The position numbers were made by a program, and so were the translations under genes. Below, piece after piece: positions 1 to 8,451 of a stretch of DNA of 64,000 nucleotides. The first letter of the stretch is position 1; each line of letters begins with the position of its first letter. Source of the stretch: JAEUUM01 sp038326165 (lineage in GTDB: Bacteria > Bacteroidota > Bacteroidia > Chitinophagales > Saprospiraceae); the NCBI GenBank assembly GCA_038326165.1, contig JBBQJT010000006.1, positions 1 to 64,000 on the forward strand, read 5' to 3'. The notes below the pieces were generated by a model. That model made no database searches, was not told the DNA's origin, and saw only the letters and a list, made by a program, of their open reading frames with translations.

Positions 1-183
1 ATCCAAGGTACCTACCGTAGTACCAGGAGTCCAAACAATTGAAGCTGGATTTGCAGCGGGAACAATATTAATTGCACCAGAGCAAAGATCATTGGCAGGT
101 TGAGCATATAAGGCAACACTGCTGAACATCAGCACTGCTCCTATTACTACCTGCATTAAGGATTGTAAAGTTTTGAATTTCAT
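1..183 (-). CDS. Secreted protein, N-terminal part only
   Basis: The gene starts at the ATG read leftward from position 183 and runs off the left edge, leaving 61 codons. The first 29 or so residues form a signal peptide: MKFKTLQSL, a hydrophobic stretch, then a cleavage-like site ending LYAQ. The mature part begins with PANDLCSGAI, an opening often seen in large secreted or cell-surface proteins of Bacteroidota. Nothing enzymatic can be read from so short a piece. The reading frame is too short and partial to name a family. An imperfect -7 element (TATCTTAG) lies about 35 bp upstream of the start. Confidence 0.7.
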   Translation of the reverse strand, partial: MKFKTLQSLMQVVIGAVLMFSSVALYAQPANDLCSGAINIVPAANPASIVWTPGTTVGTLD

Positions 184-335
184 AGTTGAAATGATTTTAT
201 TTTATATAATGAACCGCTAAGATAAGCTTTCCACTATTTTTGATGGACAAAAAATAAAGGAAATGTTAAGTTTTTATTATTTATTTGTCAAAGTGCCCAT
301 AAAATTGAGCTTTTGGAAGATGTAAAAAACTACAT

Positions 336-1319
336 CTATTTGAAAATTTCAGTAATTTCATGCAAAAGTTCAGCTTTATCGATTGGTACGACTCCTGATT
401 TTTGGCACACTTGGCCTCCTGCCATATTTGCAAGTTTTGACATTGCTTCCTCGTTTACACCAATTGCAAGGCACAGCGCTACTATGGCTATTACAGTGTC
501 GCCTGCTCCACAAACATCGGTAATGTTAATGGTGTCAGTTGGGTATATTTTTCCGGCATGCCCATCTCCAAAGTATAAGCCATGTTCAGATAGCGTGATC
601 ATTGTACTTTGGTGGTTCAATTTTTCATGCAACCATTTATCAGCTTTTAATAAGTCCTCTACCTCAGGCTTCAATTCAAGTTTACTTGCAGTCCTTATTT
701 CTTTAAGATTTGGTTTGAACAAGCTGACACCTGTATAACTCAGAAAGTTCTTTTCCTTTGGATCTACTGCTGTTGGAATATTCATTTTATTGGCCAGCAG
801 AATGGTGTTTTTTATAATTCGTTCTGTTAAAACTCCTTTGTTATAATCTTGAAATATTATGGCATCTGGTGATGATTCGTTCATAAATTGTTCAATGGAA
901 CTCCATAGCGTATTCTCTTCTTGAATGTTTAAATAATCCGTATCTTCTTCATCAATTCTCAAAAGGTGTTGATGTTGTGCCATGATTCTTGTTTTCATGG
1001 TAGTCATCCTGGTCTCACTTTGGGATAAGATTCTGGTATCAAGGCCTTCTTTTTCGAACAATGAAATAAGCTGATCTCCAGTTTCGTCGTTTCCAATAAC
1101 CGTTGCAATCACTGGTATTCCTCCCAATGATTTGATATTGAGCGCCACATTGGCTGCTCCACCCAGTCGAAATTCTCTATGTGCCCAATTCAGTACTGGA
1201 ACTGGAGCTTCGGGGCTAATTCTACTGATGTGCCCGTGAATGTAACTGTCAATCATCACATCACCGATGATGAGTACTTTTTTGTCTTGAAATGAGGAAA
1301 TTATTTCATGATACACCAT
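336..1319 (-). CDS. rfaE1: D-glycero-beta-D-manno-heptose-7-phosphate kinase
   Basis: This 327-aa protein is a PfkB/ribokinase-family sugar kinase of the RfaE domain I type. It phosphorylates heptose 7-phosphate at C1 on the way to ADP-heptose for the LPS inner core. Visible marks are the opening KVLIIGDVMIDSYIHG, the substrate segment ISPEAPVPVL, the glycine pair RLGGAANVALN near residue 53, and the C-terminal anion-hole and catalytic base motif DVCGAGDTV near residue 268. The length fits the kinase domain alone, so the adenylyltransferase half of HldE must be encoded elsewhere. It is the last gene of a leftward set with waaA and a barrel protein, 33 bp after waaA. The ATG at 1319 starts directly at the family's N-terminus. 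Confidence 0.9.
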   Translation of the reverse strand: MVYHEIISSFQDKKVLIIGDVMIDSYIHGHISRISPEAPVPVLNWAHREFRLGGAANVALNIKSLGGIPVIATVIGNDETGDQLISLFEKEGLDTRILSQSETRMTTMKTRIMAQHQHLLRIDEEDTDYLNIQEENTLWSSIEQFMNESSPDAIIFQDYNKGVLTERIIKNTILLANKMNIPTAVDPKEKNFLSYTGVSLFKPNLKEIRTASKLELKPEVEDLLKADKWLHEKLNHQSTMITLSEHGLYFGDGHAGKIYPTDTINITDVCGAGDTVIAIVALCLAIGVNEEAMSKLANMAGGQVCQKSGVVPIDKAELLHEITEIFK

Positions 1320-1352
1320 GACGCAAAGGTAAAGGGATTTGAAGGTTTTTAA

Positions 1353-2594
1353 TCAATTGAGGGATTCTTTGATGATCTTGACTATCATTTTGGTAGCGCC
1401 TACGTGTTTTTGCATGAAATCTTCAACTGATTTTGAGGCTTTCTTATAGTTTGTTTCAGTTTGAAGCTGATTAAAGTATTTTATGAAATCTGAAGAATTT
1501 TGGATGCAAAAGAAACCCCCAGACTGCACAAGTTCCATTGCCTCTATAAATTTTTTATGCTTTGGTCCGATGAAAACTGGTTTAGAAAAAGCAGCGGGTT
1601 CCAAAGTGTTATGGATTCCTTTGCCAAAACCTCCGCCAATATAAACCAAATCAGCTAAGGCATAAGAAAATGCCAAACTTCCAATGTGATCAATCAAAAG
1701 ACATCTGGGATTATCAATTGTTTGTAGTTCTTTGCTCCAAAGCTCTAGGTTTTCACCGATAACTTCTGTCCACATATTAATCGAGGAATTCGAAACGTCA
1801 TGAGGTGCAATGATGAATTTCCAAGATTGAAGTTCAGCATGGTTGATTAGTTGAAGCATCAAATATTTATCTGTTTCCCAAATGGATCCAAAAATTAAAA
1901 TCTGAGAATCCTGAGACCACAATTTGATTTTTTCTGGAATTCTAATTTCCCATTCAGAAGGCAACAAAATAGAACGATCAATTCTTGGATCGCCTGCTAC
2001 TATAGAGTGTATATTGCTCTCAGCGAGAATATCTTTGGTCGATTGATCTTGAGTGAAAATAGTCTGAATCAACTTATAATTTTTAGAGTACCACCATTTT
2101 TTAAAATTTCTCCACAATAGGGTATTCGTATAGGCGGCAATCAAAATACTTGGAATATTTCTTTTTTTAAGACCATTCAAGTAATTCCACCAAAGGTCAT
2201 ATTTTACAAAAATAGCCAAATCAGGGCGAACACAATTTAAGAAATCTTCAACATTGGAAGTAGTATCCCACGGCAAATAACAAATGAGATCTGCTTTGGA
2301 ATAATTACTTCTTTGGAGATATCCTGATGGAGAAAAAAAACTCAATACAATTTTATTGCCGTTATCATAAAGCTCATCCAATACAGTTCTGACTTGTTCA
2401 AATTCCCCCAAAGAAGAACAGTGTATCCATATTCGCTTACCATTGGAAATTGATGCGGACGCTTTTTTTAGCCTAAACAACCAATTTTTGCGTCCATCTA
2501 CAGCGGATTTCGCCTTGGTATTACCCAAGATAGCAGCCACGCGAACAGCTGTAGAATATAATTTAATGAAAAAAGTATAGAGCCAGGTGATCAT
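1353..2594 (-). CDS. waaA: 3-deoxy-D-manno-octulosonic acid (KDO) transferase
   Basis: This 413-aa GT-B glycosyltransferase adds KDO from CMP-KDO to lipid A precursor at the inner membrane face, the first step of LPS core assembly. The N-terminal hydrophobic segment (MITWLYTFFIKLYSTAVRVA) is the usual membrane anchor. The acceptor-domain motif IWIHCSSLGEFEQ near residue 54 contains the catalytic-type Glu, followed by FSPSGY and the segment FVKYDLWWNYL near residue 128. The C-terminal CMP-KDO domain carries YIGGGFGKGIHNTLEPAAF. Length matches the family. It lies 5 bp after the barrel gene upstream and 33 bp before rfaE1, so the three are probably cotranscribed. Confidence 0.92.
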   Translation of the reverse strand: MITWLYTFFIKLYSTAVRVAAILGNTKAKSAVDGRKNWLFRLKKASASISNGKRIWIHCSSLGEFEQVRTVLDELYDNGNKIVLSFFSPSGYLQRSNYSKADLICYLPWDTTSNVEDFLNCVRPDLAIFVKYDLWWNYLNGLKKRNIPSILIAAYTNTLLWRNFKKWWYSKNYKLIQTIFTQDQSTKDILAESNIHSIVAGDPRIDRSILLPSEWEIRIPEKIKLWSQDSQILIFGSIWETDKYLMLQLINHAELQSWKFIIAPHDVSNSSINMWTEVIGENLELWSKELQTIDNPRCLLIDHIGSLAFSYALADLVYIGGGFGKGIHNTLEPAAFSKPVFIGPKHKKFIEAMELVQSGGFFCIQNSSDFIKYFNQLQTETNYKKASKSVEDFMQKHVGATKMIVKIIKESLN

Positions 2595-2599
2595 CTAGA

Positions 2600-3334
2600 T
2601 CAATAGAGGTATGTCTCAGGAGCAACCTGTGTAAAAAATGGCAATATCCATCCAGCTTTGATGCCCCATTGTAAGTCAATACGACTGTCCAGATAAGGTT
2701 TCATGGTATCAAATTGATAATCGCGTCTTCCCTTGGTAAATCCCTGTAATGCCTCCAAGCCTACAAAGAAGTTGACCAGTTTATTATTGGCGATATATTG
2801 ATAACCTGCAAACTGGCTGATAACCAAACCTCCACTCATTCGGTCATAGCCTTTGCCATATTCCCCAAAAACTTGATTGACACTGTCATTGTTGTCTTGA
2901 ACTCTGATCCAATGTTGCATATAACCAGCACCGAGCCGTACTTTTATGCCACTTCTCGGGTTCACCGTGGGAAAAATATACCCCAAGGTCATTTGGGTTA
3001 CAAAACCTCTTTGACGCAGGTCAATCGAAGCAATGTCATTGTCACGGGAATAGATTGCACCCGTTTGATATCTGAGGTTATTGAGTACATCCTCTTTGAC
3101 GTTTACGCCAAAATTATAATTGAATTCAGCCCCAATCAACCAATTTGAACCTGTTTGATATTCCACTCCAATACCGGGATTGTTGGTGTTGCCAAATCTT
3201 TTGGATAGATCACCACCGGGTATTTGATAGCCATATTGAAAGCTAAATGCCAAAACTCCACCATTATACAAATCCTTTTTTTGGGCGAGGCTAAACAAAG
3301 GGATCAAAAAAAGTACAAAACACAGAATGCGCAT
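2600..3334 (-). CDS. Predicted outer-membrane beta-barrel protein
   Basis: The preferred start is the ATG at 3334, which begins a signal peptide (MRILCFVLFLIPLFSLAQ); an in-frame ATG 33 bp upstream would put charged residues before it. The mature 226 residues alternate hydrophobic and polar positions and end in a strand, as porin-like barrels do. GYQIPGGDLSKRFG, YQTGSNWLIGAEFNY and KVRLGAGYMQHW look like barrel strands and turns. I do not recognise a named family. It leads the operon with waaA (5 bp downstream) and rfaE1, so an outer-membrane or LPS-related role is an inference from context. A perfect -7 element lies just upstream. Confidence 0.75.
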   Translation of the reverse strand: MRILCFVLFLIPLFSLAQKKDLYNGGVLAFSFQYGYQIPGGDLSKRFGNTNNPGIGVEYQTGSNWLIGAEFNYNFGVNVKEDVLNNLRYQTGAIYSRDNDIASIDLRQRGFVTQMTLGYIFPTVNPRSGIKVRLGAGYMQHWIRVQDNNDSVNQVFGEYGKGYDRMSGGLVISQFAGYQYIANNKLVNFFVGLEALQGFTKGRRDYQFDTMKPYLDSRIDLQWGIKAGWILPFFTQVAPETYLY

Positions 3335-3364
3335 GATGATAAAATTTATTCTATGATAATGACC

Positions 3365-3372
3365 CAAAAGTA
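3365..3372 (-). promoter_or_regulatory. -7 promoter element (TACTTTTG) of the barrel-waaA-rfaE1 operon
   Basis: Read leftward, the sequence TACTTTTG matches the Bacteroidota -7 consensus TAnnTTTG exactly and sits about 30 bp before the barrel start at 3334. I found no clear TTG at the expected -33 distance. Confidence 0.5.
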
Positions 3373-3484
3373 GAACATTATCCCCATTCGCTCGGTGAAA
3401 TTTTTTTAATTAATCAAAATTCTTGGTCATCGAAGAATTGAAAATGTTCCGCTCAAAAATAGACTAAGCCAATAATTATTCAGT

Positions 3485-3492
3485 TAACTTTG
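3485..3492 (+). promoter_or_regulatory. -7 promoter element (TAACTTTG) for the sugar-nucleotide genes
   Basis: TAACTTTG matches TAnnTTTG and lies 17 bp before the aminotransferase ATG, so the leader would be only about 10 nt. No TTG is evident at -33. Confidence 0.5.
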
Positions 3493-3509
3493 CGTAAAAT
3501 ATAAAGTAT

Positions 3510-4643
3510 ATGTCGTCTATACAAATGGTTGACCTGCACGCCCAATATCTGAAAATCAAACCAGAAGTTGATGCAGCAATCCAAGATGTGCTTGATAAAG
3601 GTTATTTTATTAATGGAGCACCGGTAAAAAAGTTCGCAGCTGACTTGGCACAGTATCTCAACGTTAAACATGTTATACCCTGCGCAAATGGAACAGATGC
3701 GCTACAGATTGCGCTGATGGCACTGGATCTCCAGCCGGGCGATGAAGTAATAACTTCTCCTTTTACATTTGTTGCTACCTCCGAGGTAATCGCATTATTG
3801 AGATTGAAACCTATATTTGTCGATATTGATCCAGTTACATTTAATTTGGATGTCAATCAGTTGGAATCTGTTATTTCATCAAGGAGCAAATGTATAATAC
3901 CAGTTCATTTGTTCGGGCAAACGGCTGATATGGAACCTTTAATGAAGTTTGCCGAAAAGCACAAGCTGTATGTTATTGAGGACAATGCTCAAGCTATTGG
4001 AGCAGATTATACCTACGGTGATGGTAAACAAGTCAAAGCAGGAAGTATTGGGCATATTGGATGCACTTCATTTTATCCCTCCAAAAACCTAGGTTGTTAC
4101 GGAGATGGAGGCGCAATTTTTACCAATGATGATGCAATCGCTGAAAAGATTAATGTAATATGCAACCACGGTTCAAAAGTCAAGTATTATCACACTGAAA
4201 TTGGTGTAAACTCTCGTTTAGATAGCATGCAAGCAGGCATTTTGAACGTGAAATTGGCAAAGCTGGATGAATACATCGCTGCCCGCCAGAAAGCTGCATC
4301 CAAATACGATGAATCGTTAAGCAAAATTGATGGAATTACCATTCCGGGCAGAGCCAAAAATTCCACACACGTATTTCATCAATATACTTTAATGATTGAA
4401 GGTGATCGAAATGAACTCCAAAAAGCTTTGGCTGAGTCAGGAGTGCCCTCTATGATCTATTATCCCGTTCCACTGCACTTGCAGGAAGCTTACAAAGGAG
4501 ATGGATATAAGAAAGGTGATTTCCCTCATTCTGAGAAAGCAGCAGAGCAGGTACTTTCTCTGCCGATGCACACTGAATTGACCGACGAAATGATTGAAAC
4601 TGTTATTGATAAAATCAAAGCCAACTTAAGCATTCCAGCATAA
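3510..4643 (+). CDS. DegT/DnrJ/EryC1/StrS family sugar aminotransferase
   Basis: This 377-aa PLP enzyme transfers an amino group, usually from glutamate, to a keto-sugar nucleotide. Family marks are the opening MVDLHAQYLKIKPEVD, the PLP-phosphate segment ANGTDALQIALMAL, the DNAQAIGADY cofactor Asp region, and the internal-aldimine lysine in SFYPSKNLGCYGDGG near residue 191. HVFHQYTLMI and YYPVPLHLQ are typical C-terminal substrate segments. The overall style is closest to WbpE- or DesV-like enzymes, but the exact sugar cannot be told. It overlaps the next gene by one base (TAATG), and with it and rfbB forms a rightward operon for an amino or deoxy sugar of surface polysaccharide. Confidence 0.9.
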   Translation: MSSIQMVDLHAQYLKIKPEVDAAIQDVLDKGYFINGAPVKKFAADLAQYLNVKHVIPCANGTDALQIALMALDLQPGDEVITSPFTFVATSEVIALLRLKPIFVDIDPVTFNLDVNQLESVISSRSKCIIPVHLFGQTADMEPLMKFAEKHKLYVIEDNAQAIGADYTYGDGKQVKAGSIGHIGCTSFYPSKNLGCYGDGGAIFTNDDAIAEKINVICNHGSKVKYYHTEIGVNSRLDSMQAGILNVKLAKLDEYIAARQKAASKYDESLSKIDGITIPGRAKNSTHVFHQYTLMIEGDRNELQKALAESGVPSMIYYPVPLHLQEAYKGDGYKKGDFPHSEKAAEQVLSLPMHTELTDEMIETVIDKIKANLSIPA

Positions 4644-5587
4644 TGAAAAGAGTATTAGTAACAGGAGCGGCAGGATTTCTTGGATCACATCTTTGCGAAA
4701 AGTTCCTGTCAGAGGGATATGAAGTAGTGGGAATGGATAATCTCATCACAGGAGATTTGAATAATATTGACCACCTATTTGCCTTAAAGGAATTCAGTTT
4801 TTATCACCATGATGTAACTCGTTTCGTTCATGTGCCTGGTAAGTTGGATTATATTCTGCATTTTGCTTCTCCAGCAAGTCCAATTGACTATTTGCAGATG
4901 CCTATCCAGACATTAAAGGTAGGCTCATTGGGAACGCATCACTTATTGGGTTTGGCAAAAGAGAAAAAAGCGCGTTTCATGATTGCTTCCACTTCGGAAG
5001 TATATGGCGATCCACAAGTACATCCACAACCAGAAGAATATTGGGGCCACGTTAATCCGATTGGTCCTCGTGGTGTCTATGACGAAGCGAAGCGCTTTCA
5101 AGAAGCAATAACTATGGCTTACCATAGATATCACGGCTTGGAAACAAGAATTGTTCGAATATTTAATACATATGGTCCTCGGATGCGGGTAAATGATGGA
5201 CGCGTACTTCCAGCCTTCTTTAGTCAAGCCATACGTGGGGAGGGACTGACAATTTTTGGAGATGGCACTCAAACACGCTCCTTTTGCTATGTTGATGACT
5301 TGGTAGATGGGATATACAAATTGCTGCACAGTGATTATACATTGCCTATGAATATTGGTAATCCTTCAGAAATTACAATGATGGATTTCGCAAATGAAAT
5401 TTTGGATCTAGTAGGTAATCCCAAAGCATTTATTGATTATCGTCCACTTCCAGAAGATGATCCCAAACAACGCAGACCTGATATTACCAAAGCTACCAAC
5501 ATTCTGGGATGGGAACCAAAAGTTGACAGAAAAGAGGGACTAAAAAGAACGTACGAGTATTTTAAGAAAGTAGTAACTCAGGGATAA
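4643..5587 (+). CDS. UDP-glucuronate decarboxylase (UDP-xylose synthase), SDR family
   Basis: This 314-aa extended short-chain dehydrogenase has the NAD-binding motif TGAAGFLGSHL at residues 7-17. The catalytic segment is STSEVYGDPQVHPQ, followed by the active-site Tyr and Lys in YDEAKRFQE near residue 145. The GPRGVYDEAKR context, IVRIFNTYGPRM and the 315-aa length are typical of UXS enzymes, which convert UDP-glucuronate to UDP-xylose through a 4-keto intermediate. Its substrate would come from the UDP-glucose dehydrogenase at 13.5 kb. Start and stop overlap the aminotransferase by one base, suggesting coupled translation. Confidence 0.88.
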   Translation: MKRVLVTGAAGFLGSHLCEKFLSEGYEVVGMDNLITGDLNNIDHLFALKEFSFYHHDVTRFVHVPGKLDYILHFASPASPIDYLQMPIQTLKVGSLGTHHLLGLAKEKKARFMIASTSEVYGDPQVHPQPEEYWGHVNPIGPRGVYDEAKRFQEAITMAYHRYHGLETRIVRIFNTYGPRMRVNDGRVLPAFFSQAIRGEGLTIFGDGTQTRSFCYVDDLVDGIYKLLHSDYTLPMNIGNPSEITMMDFANEILDLVGNPKAFIDYRPLPEDDPKQRRPDITKATNILGWEPKVDRKEGLKRTYEYFKKVVTQG

Positions 5588-5601
5588 TTTAAGAAACTTG
5601 C

Positions 5602-6648
5602 ATGAAAAGGAATATATTATTAACGGGAGGGGCAGGCTTTATAGGCTCACATGTAGTTAGGTTATTTGTCAATAAATATCCTGACTACAGAATCATCAAT
5701 TATGACTTGTTGACCTATGCTGGCAATCTTGCGAATCTGTCAGATGTAGAAGGTAAAGAAAATTATATTTTTATAAAAGGTGACATTTGTGATACTGACA
5801 TTGTCAAGCAAACTATGGAAAAGTATGAAGTAGATAGTATTATTCACTTGGCTGCCGAAAGTCATGTTGATCGTTCAATACTTGATCCCGGTGCATTTAT
5901 ACAAACCAATATAGTAGGTACGCTTTCGTTGTTGAATTGTGCAAGACAATATTGGGAAGGAAAAAAGGGAACCAGATTTTATCATGTCAGCACGGATGAA
6001 GTTTATGGCTCATTGGGCGAAACAGGTTATTTTTTAGAGACGACTCCTTATGACCCAAGATCACCCTACTCAGCCTCCAAAGCCTCTTCTGATCACTTGG
6101 TTAGAGCCTATCAACATACTTTTGGAATGGAGACAGTTATTTCTAATTGCAGTAATAACTATGGCCCCAATCAGTTTCCTGAGAAGTTGATACCCTTGAT
6201 GATTCACAATGCCATTCATGGCAAGGCACTTCCTATATATGGTGATGGTCAATACACGCGTGATTGGTTGTATGTGATGGATCATGCTACTGCCATAGAT
6301 GTGGTTTTTCACGAAGGAAAAAGTGGTGAAACTTATAACGTTGGCGGAAATAATGAATGGAAGAACATTGATTTGGTTCACACCCTTTGCAAGCTGATGG
6401 ATGAAAAATTGGGAAAAGAACCTGGTTCTACTGAAAGTTTGATCACATTTGTCAAAGATCGGCCAGGCCATGATAAGCGTTATGCTATAGATGCAAGCAA
6501 GATAAAGGAAGAATTGGGTTGGGTTCCAGCGGTGACACCTGAAACGGGAATGGCATTAACCATAGATTGGTACCTAGCCAATGAGGAATGGTTAAATAAT
6601 GTTACCACCGGGGCATACAGAAAATACTATGAAAAGCAATATTCATAG
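5602..6648 (+). CDS. rfbB: dTDP-glucose 4,6-dehydratase
   Basis: This 348-aa SDR enzyme turns dTDP-glucose into dTDP-4-keto-6-deoxyglucose, the branch point for rhamnose and other deoxy sugars. It shows TGGAGFIGSHVVRLF at the N-terminus, HLAAESHVDRSI, the catalytic STDEVYGSLG with Asp and Glu next to the Thr, and YSASKASSDHL with the active Tyr and Lys near residue 160. NCSNNYGPNQFPEKLIPLMI and the RPGHDKRYAID segment near the C-terminus are diagnostic. It lies 14 bp after the decarboxylase gene. No rmlA, rmlC or rmlD is visible here, so the final sugar is unknown. Confidence 0.93.
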   Translation: MKRNILLTGGAGFIGSHVVRLFVNKYPDYRIINYDLLTYAGNLANLSDVEGKENYIFIKGDICDTDIVKQTMEKYEVDSIIHLAAESHVDRSILDPGAFIQTNIVGTLSLLNCARQYWEGKKGTRFYHVSTDEVYGSLGETGYFLETTPYDPRSPYSASKASSDHLVRAYQHTFGMETVISNCSNNYGPNQFPEKLIPLMIHNAIHGKALPIYGDGQYTRDWLYVMDHATAIDVVFHEGKSGETYNVGGNNEWKNIDLVHTLCKLMDEKLGKEPGSTESLITFVKDRPGHDKRYAIDASKIKEELGWVPAVTPETGMALTIDWYLANEEWLNNVTTGAYRKYYEKQYS

Positions 6649-6693
6649 TATTGAGAGGCATTAGATTATATGTTGTGTCCGGTTGTGAGTAAA

Positions 6694-7074
6694 CTAGCCG
6701 CCCATTTCACGCTTCATGGTAGCGACTGCGCTTTCCCAGTAAAGTTTTTGATCTGCTAGTTCATTCTCATCGCACCACTCTTTGATTTCCAGAATGGTCT
6801 GTTCTGTGATTTCCGAGGTATAAATTCGGAACTCCAGAAATTCCTCATCACTTTCTGCGTAATCAAAAGAAAAACGTAACAATTCATCTTCAATATCATC
6901 AACAAGTTCTGCCCATTCTTCTGTTTTGCCCCAGCCGAATTTGTAAAAATCACCTTCTATATCTACACTATCACAAAACCATCTGACAATGCAAGCCGGA
7001 TTAGTGAGGAATGTATACACGATAGTTGGAGATGCTTTTAGCATAAATTCTAACTGAAGTTGTGTTCTTTTCAT
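6694..7074 (-). CDS. START-like (SRPBCC) domain protein
   Basis: This 126-aa protein has the small helix-grip architecture of START-like proteins widespread in Bacteroidota. It opens with the strand MKRTQLQLEFMLKASPTIVY, has an acidic middle (EEWAELVDDIEDELLRF), and a long C-terminal helix (DQKLYWESAVATMKREMGG). No catalytic residues are evident, and a hydrophobic ligand is only a possibility. It is convergent with rfbB (45 bp apart) and stands alone between rfbB and rpoD. The protein is unusually acidic. A weak -7-like site lies about 25 bp upstream. Confidence 0.75.
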   Translation of the reverse strand: MKRTQLQLEFMLKASPTIVYTFLTNPACIVRWFCDSVDIEGDFYKFGWGKTEEWAELVDDIEDELLRFSFDYAESDEEFLEFRIYTSEITEQTILEIKEWCDENELADQKLYWESAVATMKREMGG

Positions 7075-7463
7075 AAAATTCTAAATGTAGCGTGGGGCAA
7101 ATATGAAGGAGTACATGGAATAAACCATTATATTTTGTTAAATGTTTTTTGTTTATTTATTTTTAATTGATTTGAATTTAGCTAATAGCTTGGTTTATAG
7201 CGCTTTCTGTCATTTTATATTTTTATTTATTAAATATTTAAAAATCAATTGTTTTTGTTGTACTTGACAACGGTCAAATTTGAACGTAATTTTGTGCGAC
7301 TTTAACCGCAGTACTGACAGAAATATATCAATTTCATCTAGTCATGAATATTGGCGGCAACAACCTGTTTTTAGTTAAGTCCCGACACATATCACAAAAT
7401 CATCTTTACAGATGCACCATGCATCAGTCTAACAACTATTGATTTGTCACAAAAAAATATTGA
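7075..7463. other. Intergenic region with rpoD promoter and long leader
   Basis: This 389-bp stretch separates the START-like gene and rpoD, which are transcribed away from each other. It is very AT-rich between about 7130 and 7260. It contains the rpoD promoter (7264-7294) and then about 160 nt of apparent untranslated leader. A 6-bp inverted repeat (GATGCA cca TGCATC, 7411-7425) lies about 38 bp before the rpoD ATG. I see no small gene in it. Confidence 0.6.
7264..7294 (+). promoter_or_regulatory. rpoD promoter: TTG, 20-bp spacer, TAATTTTG
   Basis: TTG at 7264-7266 and an exact TAnnTTTG at 7287-7294 are separated by 20 bp. This fits the -33/-7 pattern known for the primary sigma factor of Bacteroidota. 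It is among the best full matches in the window. Transcription would begin near 7300, leaving a leader of about 160 nt. Confidence 0.7.
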
Positions 7464-8333
7464 ATGAGACAGTTAAAAATTACTAAGTCAATTACTAACA
7501 GAGAGAGTCAATCTCTTGAAAAATACTTGCAAGAGATAGGCAAGGTCGATCTATTAACTCCTGAAGAGGAGGTAGATTTGGCAAAAAGAATTAGAGAAGG
7601 TGATCAATTGGCACTCGAAAGACTAACCAAGGCAAACCTTCGATTTGTAGTATCGGTTGCAAAACAATACCAGAATCAAGGTCTCTCTTTGAGTGATTTG
7701 ATCAACGAAGGCAATTTAGGTTTGATTAAAGCCGCACAAAGATTTGATGAAACAAGAGGATTTAAATTTATCTCCTATGCCGTTTGGTGGATTCGTCAAT
7801 CAATATTGCAAGCTTTGGCTGAACAAAGCCGTATCGTCCGTCTGCCTCTGAACAAAGTAGGTTCGTTGAATAAAATCAATAAAGCCTTTTCGGAATTGGA
7901 GCAAGAATTTGAGCGCGAACCATCCGCTGAAGAATTAGCAGAAATGCTTGAAATACCTACCGAGGAAGTTGAAACAACATTGGGAGTTGCTGCTCGTCAC
8001 GTATCTATGGATGCTCCTTTTGTGGAAGGCGAAGACAATAGTTTATTGGATATTCTTGAAAATAACTCTTCTATGGGCACTGATACTGCTTTAGAGTACA
8101 ATGAATCTCTGAGACGTGAAATAGAAAGGTCACTATCCACATTGACTGACAGGCAAGCAGATGTTATTAAACTTTACTATGGAATTGGTATTGAACATCC
8201 GCTTTCTCTTGAAGATATTGGAGATAAGTTTGGACTTACTCGTGAGCGAGTGAGACAAATTAAAGATAAGGCCATCAATAAGTTACGTTCAGTGTCCCGA
8301 AGTAAATTGCTTAAAAATTACTTGGGAGCATAA
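7464..8333 (+). CDS. rpoD: RNA polymerase primary sigma factor RpoD (sigma-70)
   Basis: This 289-aa sigma factor directs RNA polymerase to housekeeping promoters. It starts with the short N-terminus typical of Bacteroidota primary sigma factors (MRQLKITKSITNRESQSLEK) and lacks region 1.1. Region 1.2 contains YLQEIGKVDLLTPEEE. Regions 2.1-2.4 include NLRFVVSVAKQYQNQGLSL, DLINEGNLGLIKAAQRFD and FISYAVWWIRQSILQAL. Region 3 spans about residues 125-195, and region 4.2 has the helix-turn-helix LEDIGDKFGLTRERVRQIK near residue 255. It is monocistronic: a perfect promoter precedes it and a strong hairpin terminator follows 21 bp after the stop. Confidence 0.96.
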   Translation: MRQLKITKSITNRESQSLEKYLQEIGKVDLLTPEEEVDLAKRIREGDQLALERLTKANLRFVVSVAKQYQNQGLSLSDLINEGNLGLIKAAQRFDETRGFKFISYAVWWIRQSILQALAEQSRIVRLPLNKVGSLNKINKAFSELEQEFEREPSAEELAEMLEIPTEEVETTLGVAARHVSMDAPFVEGEDNSLLDILENNSSMGTDTALEYNESLRREIERSLSTLTDRQADVIKLYYGIGIEHPLSLEDIGDKFGLTRERVRQIKDKAINKLRSVSRSKLLKNYLGA

Positions 8334-8353
8334 CCTTCAAAATACAAAATAAG

Positions 8354-8386
8354 AAAAAGCCGATCATTTTATGATCGGCTTTTTTA
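8354..8386 (+). terminator. Rho-independent terminator after rpoD
   Basis: A 9-bp perfect stem (GCCGATCAT / ATGATCGGC) with a 3-nt loop is flanked by an A run on the left and followed by TTTTTT. The A run lets it work in the other direction as well, although no leftward gene ends here. Confidence 0.9.
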
Positions 8387-8407
8387 TTTCATGACTAATA
8401 TTTTTAT

Positions 8408-8415
8408 GACCTTTG
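8408..8415 (+). promoter_or_regulatory. Probable -7 element (GACCTTTG) of the GAPDH gene
   Basis: The site has one mismatch to TAnnTTTG and is placed 36 bp before the ATG at 8452. If used, it rules out the in-frame TTG at 8413 as the translation start, because that codon lies inside the element. Confidence 0.35.
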
Positions 8416-8451
8416 TGGCAATTATATAATTGGATCAAACAACAATATACT

